A stretch of DNA of 64,000 nucleotides, taken from assembly GCA_022495005.1 (NCBI GenBank), contig JAGYXB010000061.1:434001-498000 (forward strand), given 5' to 3'. Positions 55,942 through 64,000 of this stretch are shown piece after piece (position 1 is the stretch's first letter; each line of letters starts with the position of its first letter). Below the pieces are notes generated by a model. The model saw only the letters and a list, made by a program, of their open reading frames with translations. It was not told the origin of the DNA and made no database searches. This stretch comes from Rhyacophila brunnea. Lineage: Eukaryota; Arthropoda; Insecta; Trichoptera; Rhyacophilidae. A program made the translations under genes and the position numbers.

Positions 55942-56887
55942 ATAATATTAACAAGGTGCGTTGTCGAATTTGTATGTGCGACCCGCCTAAGTATCGCGTA
56001 ACCGTCCTAGATCTAGACTATATAAAGATATAAAACGAAATTACATAATTAATGTTTATTTATTATTATTCTACTACTTTGTTTGTCCATAATTAATACT
56101 TGTATATATATATAATGCTGTTGCTTCAATTAAACACAATTTAAAAAAAATAATAAATTAAATATCTTACGATCAGATTAAATTTGTCAAACGTTTCCTT
56201 GTAACATTCACTTAACAAAATAATTAATTAAATTTCGTTATTGAAGGCTCGTTTTTTATTTGTTTCACACAGTAGCCGTTGTCGAAGATGCCTTTTAGAT
56301 TGGACAATTGATAAACAAAAAGCAGGCGTAACGAATTGAATATATATTCAGATGTATGTATATAATATACACACATAGTGATATAACTCGTATAACATGA
56401 AAACTTGTAATACCAAAAATATCTTCACGTGCTTTGATATAACATTACAGGTATACAGAAAAATATTCATAAATTAATGTTGGAATAATATGGACGATGT
56501 TTTGGCGGAAAAATTGAGAGCACATAGATGTCGTGACATAACTTCTTATGTAAAAGATGATCTTCCGGTGGCAAAAAGCAACGATTAACGTTCGTCTAAG
56601 TTTTAAGATTTTTATCGATCAGAAATAATAATAGGTACATTGTCATATATTATTCGTTTTACATGATAGGGTTGTCAATGTAAAAAAGACAATTTTATCA
56701 TATAATATACCAAATTAACACAATGCATTCAACAACGTTGTATTGCCACTGTTTAATTTCCGTTTTACCCAGATTAGTATTACAGTATAATCGGTAACGT
56801 ACCTATTTCAAATATATACAAAAGGATACATACTTGTGTATCTCCAAAGCCGAGGACTTATGTCTATTTAGTATATACATATACATA
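55942..56887. other. No gene recognised
   Basis: AT-rich DNA with no supported feature. Confidence 0.35.
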
Positions 56888-57120
56888 CACTGAACTTCCC
56901 ATTTACACGGTAGAAATGTTCCACGCGATACCGTGTTAAAAAAAACGTGTAAAAAAAAGTATACAGTAAAATACGTTAAAAATCAAAGGTAAGAAAAAAT
57001 ATTCACCATGTTTTAACACATTCTGGCCAAATTGGTGTCCAACATGCATTCAGAGTTGATGGCTTTGCACCGTGTTATTTCGAAATCGTGTAAAAAACCG
57101 TGGAAAATGGGAGTTCAGTG
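56888..57120. mobile_element. Mariner/Tc1-type MITE with TA duplication
   Basis: CACTGAACTTCCCATTT and AAATGGGAGTTCAGTG are inverted ends; the repeat continues inwards as a CACGGT/ACCGTG-type pair. TA precedes at 56886-56887 and follows at 57121-57122. Inner GTGTTAAAAAAAACGTGTAA repeats the CGTGT word. It is non-coding, 233 bp. Confidence 0.75.
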
Positions 57121-57415
57121 TACCTACAGTTATCACGAATCGTCTTTTGTAAAGTTATGCATTTAAACTTGTCTCCTTTTTTTCTTCGTCGTATCGAGTC
57201 TTCAATAGAGATATAAAAATGACATATTTTCTTTAATGGCCTCATTCCAGTCCAGGTTTTCTGGTATTCACTGATATGGCATCCCTGATTGACCAGCTTC
57301 CTTTGCCAGATCATCCGCCCTTTCATTTCCCTCAATACCCATGTGCGATGGGCTCCATTGAAGGCATAGGTCCCCCCCTCTATTTTTTCTGGCCTCGATA
57401 CGGTCAATGCCTAAT
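57121..57415 (-). pseudogene. Decayed relative of the 5747-11094 LINE (RNase H region)
   Basis: The reverse complement aligns with ORF2 DNA around 10415-10600 at high identity (CTATGCCTTCAATGGA, CCCATCGCACATGGG, ATTGAGGGAAATGAAAGGGC, GATGATCTGGCAAAGGAAGC, ACCAGAAAACCTGGACTGGA). It covers the last RNase H motif (WxPSHMGIEGNERADDLA) and the region after it. At least one stop (QWIP to a stop) and an indel break the frame. The 57075-57407 open frame is partly shifted from the true frame. It abuts the MITE at 56888-57120. Confidence 0.85.
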
Positions 57416-57960
57416 TATCTTAACTTTAAATATAATATGACAACACTTTCACTGGAGTAACTGTAGCAAATAAATAAATATATTATATTATACCATTATT
57501 TATCGACTGTAGAAAAGCAAAAGGATTTAACGCTCAGTTTTTTTCAAAATTAGTTTTAAGGGTGCAAGCTGCAAATGCCAAATTATCAGTATCCCAATAT
57601 AACTGATATTAAAAAAAAAAAACGAATTGGGAAAAAAGACATAACTATCATTTTTGTTGCCTTTGGAAAAAAATTCATAATTATCATGCACTTCAAGTTA
57701 ATGTCTATTTTATATTTTAACTTTGAAAACAGAAAACTATAGCAAAATCGTTTCCGTGCCTCTTGAAAAAATTTATTTGTGTGGGTTAAGTCTTTTTGCT
57801 TTTTCACAATATATTATTATATTACAGGAATGAAATAAAATTTGGTTATTACCGTAATTTTCCTACAATATTATACATTCAATTTTTATAAGAATCAACA
57901 CGTACCTATCTGCCGAAAAGCTCGCGTAAATAATTAAATTTTAAAATATTGTTTCTTTCA
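57416..57960. other. No gene recognised
   Basis: AT-rich; possibly intron sequence if the exon that follows is real. Confidence 0.3.
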
Positions 57961-57961
57961 G

Positions 57962-58317
57962 AACATCTTTTAAAATTGCTATTATCAAATTGGCACCCCT
58001 GCTGTGCAAATAGCCGAGTAATAGGCGTGCGAGATGACATGTTTGGCAAGATTAAAAAAATCACAAACAGCAACTATGGCGGTGTCTTCTCCTATTCTCA
58101 GCCTGTTGGCATTTTAAATACGTGGGAAATCGATCAAATTCCAAAGAAGATAAAACCACTGTTAAGTAGTACATTATGCAAGCCGTTGGCCGTTATTAAT
58201 TGTTCATTAGCGGACCACGGCGAATCCGGTAATGAAAAACCGGCTCTGGACCTGAACACTTTCAGAACCAATAAAAAAAATAAGAATATTATATCAACGA
58301 TAAGTATAAATAAATAA
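57962..58317 (+). CDS. Candidate terminal coding exon, unknown protein
   Basis: A frame of about 118 codons follows TTGTTTCTTTCAG, a good 3' splice site with a polypyrimidine tract. It has no ATG near its start, so it would be an internal start of a spliced exon ending in TAA at 58315-58317. Composition is clearly more GC-balanced than either side. The peptide (NWHPCCANSRVIGVRDD, later NYGGVFSYSQPVGILNTWEI) is not recognised; no signal peptide or membrane segment is evident. Chance cannot be excluded, since one open frame of this size is expected somewhere in a window this large. A TTACAA-ended MITE starts directly after the stop. Confidence 0.35.
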
Positions 58318-58760
58318 TTACAAGATAAAAAGGACTTTTTATATACAACGTTTTTAAATTTTCTGTTGAATTATTATGCTCAATATGCTCAAACTTGTAC
58401 TTGATATGAAGTAAAAAAAAAAACAAACAAATATAGAATACTGAAATGTCATTTTGATTTCCATTGTAATCCACGTATATATTAATAATTTAGTTGCTAG
58501 GACCACCCACTTAGCAACCAATAATAGTGGATTGGATTGCGGATTTCTTCCGAAAATAACTTTTCATACAAAACAGAATTAACTGAAAATGAATTCAATT
58601 CTACTTAAAGATGGCTAAAAGTATTAAAAGAATGCATTGGCATCGTGTTCTGATATATTCTAAAAGTTTAAAATACCTAGCTAGTCGGAGAGTTAGTTAA
58701 AAATCGATTGCAAGATTTGTACCGGATAAATAAGAATACGAGCTAATAAAAACGTTGTAA
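58318..58760 (-). mobile_element. TTACAA-ended MITE, copy 3
   Basis: Starts TTACAAGATAAAAAGGACTT and ends TAAAAACGTTGTAA on the plus strand; same orientation as 18756-19169. It begins at the base after the stop codon of the candidate exon. Confidence 0.75.
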
Positions 58761-59624
58761 AATAGAAATTAGAGAGTCGCCATATTGTGTATAAAACTTG
58801 TGAACCTAAGCCTGTGCATCTATGTCATAAGGGTTATCGGCGTAACCCAAGGCAGGCTATATTTAGGCCATAGCATTTAATAGCGAAACACGATTGTAGT
58901 GCTAGTAAGATTTTAGATTGCTATTTTGTTCAAATGATTATCATTTATTTCAATATTGCATTCGAAGTATGAGCAATAACTAATACTACCAACTTTATTT
59001 ACATTATCGTGTCACGGCCTGACTATAGTGGGCTTTGAGGTTACCTCAAAGACCAAGTAGTCGAGATAAATAAATACCCTTTGTCACTGTCAACAATTCT
59101 TGGTGGAAAGACATTAATCAGTAGTCAATGTCCCATTGAAGTGGACAAAATCGGTCCTGATTTATTATTAAACTTTATAGAATAAGTATAGCGTATTAAT
59201 TTCTTTTTAAATTAATATAAATAAATACATTTCAAAAATGTCCAAAGATCACCTAATCAATATAAATTTTCACTATTTAATCAGTCATCTCTCAAAACTT
59301 TTTCAACACGCAATGATATTTTATATCCGTAGAAGTAAGTACCTGATAATGATAATAAATGTGGTAAATAAAAATACACCACTGATGTGTGAAGAGGAGA
59401 AGATCGATTAACACAATACACCTTGGAGATTGCAAATTAGTTTTTTTAAATTAGTCATATAATAAATTGGTCCTTCTGAAGATAGAATATCTCTTTATAC
59501 TTTATATACATCTTTATAGCTCGAAACAGCTATCAATATAAATAACTCAAATATAATATAATAATTAATAAAAAACTTTGTTTTTAATATAATTATAACA
59601 CAGTTCTGTTACGTCTTCTTCTAT
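58761..59624. other. No gene recognised
   Basis: AT-rich; nothing supported. Confidence 0.35.
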
Positions 59625-60552
59625 GGCGCTACAGCTCAAGTCGATCCCTGGCCTCCTCCACCGCTGTCCTCCAGCCGGAACGGTCCTCCGCACGTCTTTT
59701 CCAGTTCCTGATTTTTAGCAGCTGGTTGGCATCTTTTGTAACATTATCACCCCATCGTGTGCGTGGCTTTCCCACTGGCCTTTTCCCCCCTGGGTTTCCT
59801 TCGAGGATCTTCTTCGGTATCCGTGACTCAGGCATGCGCTGGACATGGCCTGTCCTTTTTAGCCTCTGGAGTTTTATGAAGTTGGAGAGTTTTGAATCTT
59901 GGTATAAGCGGTATAGTTCCGTGTTGTGCCTAATTCTCCACTCCCCACCATCATTCATGGGTCCGTATATCCGCCTAAGGATCTTTCTCTCAAAGCAATC
60001 CACCATTTCAGCTGCTTTCACATTTAGCGTCCATGACTCACGCCCGTATGCAACGACTGTGCGGTGCGTATGACGGTTTTATAGAGCCGCGTCTTAGTTT
60101 TTCTGTGGACATTTCTAGATTTGAATATGGGCAGCAATGAGAAGTACGATTTATTTGCAGCGGTTATTCGGGCTTTTATTTCTTCCAGTTCCTCGTTCTC
60201 TTTTGTAATATTGGAACCCAGGTATGTGAACCGGTTGACAACCTCAAATTGATGGATTCCAAAACTGGAACTTTGGCCCAGCCTACTCTGATTTTGTCGG
60301 CTTTGTACCATGACTTTAGTTTTGTTTTCATTTACTCTTAAGCCAATCTCTAGTGCAGCCCTTTGGAGGTGGTCAAATTCTTTCTTGACAATCTGTATGG
60401 ATCTGCCCATCATGTTGAGGTCGTCTGCGTAGCCAACCAGTTGGCTCGGTCTGCTTAATATAGTGCCGTTCCTGTTCACTTGAGACTTTCTGATAGCGGA
60501 TTCGAGGGCTAAGTTGAACAGCATGGGAGCCAATCCGTCTCCTTGCTTAAGT
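59625..60552 (-). pseudogene. 5'-truncated LINE reverse transcriptase, one frameshift
   Basis: On the minus strand it starts within the RT at LKQGDGLAPMLFN, then GYADDLNMMG (YADD catalytic box), VNENKTKVM, FTYLGSNI, and after a frameshift near 60070-60090 VVAYGRESWTLN, FERKILRRIYGP, RLKRTGHVQRMPESRIPKK, GKPRTRWGDNV and NWKRRAEDRSGWR. It ends at LEL and a stop. The RT palm from motif C and the full C-terminal arm remain; endonuclease and fingers are missing. The arm is of a type shared by RTE-like arthropod LINEs, but the clade is uncertain. Only one frame break, so it is moderately young. The tail ends near AGAAGAAGACG without poly(A). Confidence 0.82.
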
Positions 60553-61136
60553 TAGGTTATCTCTATATTATAAACTCTATGTATACCCTCTGTTACGTAA
60601 ACGCTAATTAAATTAATAATACGTATTCTATCCATATTCGCTCATTGAGATGAGCACTTTGATATATATTTTTTTTAATTACTAAAATTAAATATGACCT
60701 ACTTAACGGTAAGTGTAAAATAAACTTTTTTGAAATAATCTAATTTTTAATTATTGTCGATCTGTTACGCTTAATTTTCGTTAGATGTCTCGATGTCCTA
60801 CACAAGAACGTGATACGTTGTCGTACAGATTATTACAGCATTTGAACGCACGAGTATGGTGGAAAATATATAATTCGAGGCAGCGCATCTGTACGCTGAT
60901 ATATTGCAATAATTAGGAATCGATGTCATTATTAATTTACTGCTGATATAATGTCAAATTAGAGTCTTCGTCTCTGGTTTTATGTACGAGTATATAGCGT
61001 GGCGTACTGACCAGTACCTACCTAATGGCTATTTTAATATATTGATGTTTCTTTCTACGTGGTTCGGCTGCGCGTTTGGTATAAAAGAATTAATTAACTC
61101 ATATTGTTTGTATAATACAATATTTTTAACTGTAAC
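60553..61136. other. No gene recognised
   Basis: AT-rich; nothing supported. Confidence 0.35.
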
Positions 61137-61144
61137 ATTTAACC

Positions 61145-61614
61145 CAGAGCTTGGAGCGGACCCTTTTTTGAGTTGCTCCGCTCCGGGACCTAATACTTGC
61201 TCCAGCTCCGCTCCAGGGTCTGCACCGCTCCGGGTAAAAAGTTTTAAGTATTATATGTAGGTATACAAATGTTAAAAAATAAATAGTTTTATAATTATCG
61301 TCATTTTCATTATTAATTCTATTAAACAAAATTTTCGCCAGCAATTCGTCTCTCATTATTTGCCTCGTCTGTCAAAAAAGTGCGGTTATTTATCACTCGG
61401 CAGTGTTGCCATATTTCAAATAATTCCAGTGTTGCAAAGTGTAAAAATATACAATTTTCATTGGATTTTAGGACGAAAATTTAATAATAAAAAAAACATC
61501 CGAAGTAGTGGAGCACTACAAATTTTCGGTGCTTGGGCTCCTCTCCTGCTCCGGGTTAAATCCCATTGCTCCAGGGCTCCGTGCTCCTGCCCTGAGCTCC
61601 GCTCCAACGCTCTG
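61145..61614. mobile_element. hAT-type MITE with CTCCGCTCC words
   Basis: ATTTAACC (61137-61144) and ATCTAACC (61615-61622) form an 8-bp duplication with one change. The tips CAGAGCTTGGAGCGGA and TCCGCTCCAACGCTCTG are inverted. Both subterminal zones are dense in GCTCCGCTCC, TTGCTCCAGC and CTCCGGG words. The middle is AT-rich and non-coding. Related copy at 43512-43972. Confidence 0.85.
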
Positions 61615-61622
61615 ATCTAACC

Positions 61623-62385
61623 AACTATAAAAATATATCACCGTAATATTTATCATTAAAATTATCACCTCTACTAAACTATTATTATAATTTAACTGCG
61701 TTTTATACTGGTACTATAAATCTTATTTATGAGCATAATAAATAAATAAATAATATCCACCAATTAGAAATCTTCATCCGGGTTTCGTAGTGTAATAATA
61801 TCTTTGTCCAGCCTCATCTAGAAAACTGTACGGTTTTTATTTCTTTTGTTTAATGCCTATTAATTTTGTCATATATTAACAATTTCTTTACATCTATAAA
61901 AATATATTTGACCTCACACTAATACGACTAGGATACCTATTTGCTACCTACATTGTTTTATATAATATGTTATAAAGAATTTTATTTGTCACATTGTTAT
62001 ATTCTGCATATTCACATTAATTATTATTCGCAGTTTCGCAAAACTTTTATAATAATATGCATATTATGTTTTCCAAAGTTTATTTTATACAATATTGACA
62101 AAACAAATATTATATAATAAATTACTTTGAATTTGCATAGTTATTAACAGCTTTAATGATTTTGATGTAATAGAATTATTGAAAGTTTCAAAATATTATA
62201 TTATGTGAAAATAGAAGGTATAATAAAAATTTTATGAGACTAAATCAATAAGTAATTGCATAATTGTTGTCAAACTTACAACCTACTTATGAATATTTTA
62301 GTAACTTTCTCACTGGTGGGAAACACTAATGGGAAAATCTACATAAAATCAATCTTGGGCTTATCGACTTGGCGACTAATTTTGA
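61623..62385. other. No gene recognised
   Basis: AT-rich; nothing supported. Confidence 0.35.
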
Positions 62386-62790
62386 GCCCCTCACGATAAA
62401 AAAATAAAATGACGTGGGTACAATTACCAACGTACCGAGTATTTATTCCAATATATTATGTCACATCATGAAACCAAAAATAATTGTTATTGAGGGTAAC
62501 GGTAATGACTTATGATACATAATAAATGGAACTGAAATATCTAACAAGGGTGGAGAAGCGGGATAAATTTAAACACGTGTCAAGAATACGTCATACGTCG
62601 AATACTGACAACTGCTCTCGGTGTATGTACTGACGCTCATTTAATATTGAATGTTGCAACACACCCTATTGCTCGTCTATAATGCGTGGTTAATTTTCGT
62701 AGGACACTCACATATTCAAAACCATGCGACAAAATATAGTGTATTGGGATATAGCCAATCGGAATTCTATTTATTAATCTATTCTGTGAT
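62386..62790 (-). repeat. Unclassified dispersed repeat, copy 2 (inverted copy of 3299-3755)
   Basis: Plus-strand landmarks CGATAAAAAAATAAAA, GGAACTGAAATATCTAACA, GTGGAGAAGC, AATACGTCATACGT, TGACAACTGCTCTCGG and TTCTGTGAT are inverted forms of those in copy 1. Confidence 0.6.
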
Positions 62791-63725
62791 AATAACATAG
62801 TTGGCTTATTTCTTTGTATACAATTAGGTACGTATTTTAATGATTATTATAATATTGGTATTTGTAATTTATGATTTTTATTTTTTATTGTGGAAGGTCT
62901 CAAAGCTGGTGCATTGGACGTCGAAGTCCCTAGCCGCTAGCGTATCAATAATTATTACATAAAATTGCTACATTACTGTCTCGAACAACACGTTAGTTTT
63001 TGATATAAATGCTTTACGGCCATCTCTTTCCGGTACGACAGTTCAGGACTAAATGTAATACGTACAATTTACATGTAACTTAAACCTTAAACCTGCCACC
63101 AACCCTACGACTTGCCATCTGAATGACCTTCAAAAAGAATTTGTGGCGATCTAAATCGTAAGTCTTGTCAACGGAGTAAAAAAATATCAGAAAAATTGGT
63201 TTCTATAGCCTACAAGATAGGAGAAGAACACGAAACTAAAACGAACATCTTAAAAACTAGTCAAAGTAATAGTAGTAAAAACAATACGAGAAAGAAGCAT
63301 AACATTGACAACAAAAGCCGGTAAGCAAGTGTCCATTAGCGTCCAGTCTTTTGCTCCGCATTTTTCCGTAATGGTAATTCGCCGTGTCACAAGATGAATG
63401 GATGAGCATCTAGGCTCATTATAAACCAGTGGCATATACATATTATAACATGAGGAGGGTTTAAATGAACATATGCGTTTATTCAAACTATTATAACCAC
63501 ATTGATTATTTCCGGATATTAGTAACCAGACCAGAGAAGATTATAAGTAGGTACGTAATAACCAAAATGTGGGATAGAACCGACCTTAAATGGATTTTGC
63601 GCATATTCGGTTCAATGGATACATACATCCAAAATATCAGCACCCTACCTTGAATATGAATTATTTATTAACCTAAAAATTCATCTCCATGCAAAATGAG
63701 TCGAACGGCCGACATTCTTATTTTT
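62791..63725. other. No gene recognised
   Basis: It contains one member of the motif family ACGTACAATTTACATGTAAC (63060-63079). Short open frames at 63250-63653 are not recognisable. Confidence 0.35.
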
Positions 63726-64000
63726 TTACAACGTTTTTATTAGCTCGTATTCTTGTTTGTCCGGTGGTTGTTTGTCCAATACAAATCTTACAATCGATTT
63801 TTAACTAACTTCCCGACTGGCTAGACATTTCAAACTTTTAGAATATATCAGAACACGATGCCAATGCATTCTTTTAATACTTTTAGCCATCTTTAAGCAG
63901 AATTGAATTCATTTTCAGCTAATTCTGTTTTGAATGGAAATTTATTTCAGAAAAATCCGTAAAAAGTAAAAGTATATTATTGGTTGCTAGGGGGTGATCC
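63726..64000 (+). mobile_element. TTACAA-ended MITE, copy 4, cut by window end
   Basis: Starts TTACAACGTTTTTATTAGC and follows copy 1 at 15427 closely (TGTCCGGTGGTTGTTTGTCC, AACACGATGCCAATGCATTC, TATTGGTTGCTAGGGGGTG) up to the window edge; its right end is not visible. Confidence 0.75.

Noticed and set aside
59726..60073. Plus-strand open frame of 115 codons
   Set aside because: Antisense to the LINE RT fragment at 59625-60552.
1..64000. CRISPR array, bacterial operon, phage or LTR retrovirus-like element
   Set aside because: No spaced identical repeats, ribosome-binding sites, long terminal repeats, gag-protease-integrase motifs or envelope frames were found; the content is eukaryotic non-LTR and DNA transposon sequence.

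Overview
The window looks like non-genic insect DNA, most likely lepidopteran. It is AT-rich, has no recognisable conserved host gene, and is packed with remnants of non-LTR retrotransposons (LINEs) and small DNA transposons. RTE-type LINE tails ending in a 'GEAFIQQW'-like stretch, frequent GTAGGTAC-like words and a short TTAGG run fit Lepidoptera, but no species marker was found and the order is an inference.

The clearest feature is a complete, apparently young LINE at 5747-11094. It has a perfect 12-bp target-site duplication, an initiator plus downstream promoter element at its 5' end, an ORF1 with zinc knuckles, an intact 1239-residue ORF2 (endonuclease, reverse transcriptase, RNase H, terminal CCHC) and a poly(A) tail. 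ORF1 is split over two frames exactly at an A-AAA-AAA slippery site, and its second part overlaps the ORF2 start codon by 8 nt. A decayed relative lies at 57121-57415. ORF1 protein would package the RNA; ORF2 protein would nick the target, prime on it and copy the RNA.

Layout. 1-5734: AT-rich DNA with tRNA-like heads, a SINE, a LINE tail and one unclassified repeat. 5735-11106: the full LINE. 11107-20000: fold-back elements, R1-like and RTE-like LINE tails, two copies of a TTACAA-ended element. 20000-30230: mostly unassigned DNA with a few MITEs. 30240-32200: a three-level nest (LINE, hAT inside it, LINE inside the hAT). 32200-50430: many hAT-type non-autonomous elements with 8-bp duplications, SINE copy 2 and LINE tails. 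50430-64000: more MITEs, one possible orphan exon (57962-58317), a long LINE fragment (59625-60552) and a TTACAA-ended element cut by the window end.

All domain calls come from reading the translated sequence; no database search was possible. Repeat boundaries are firm where target-site duplications are quoted and approximate elsewhere.
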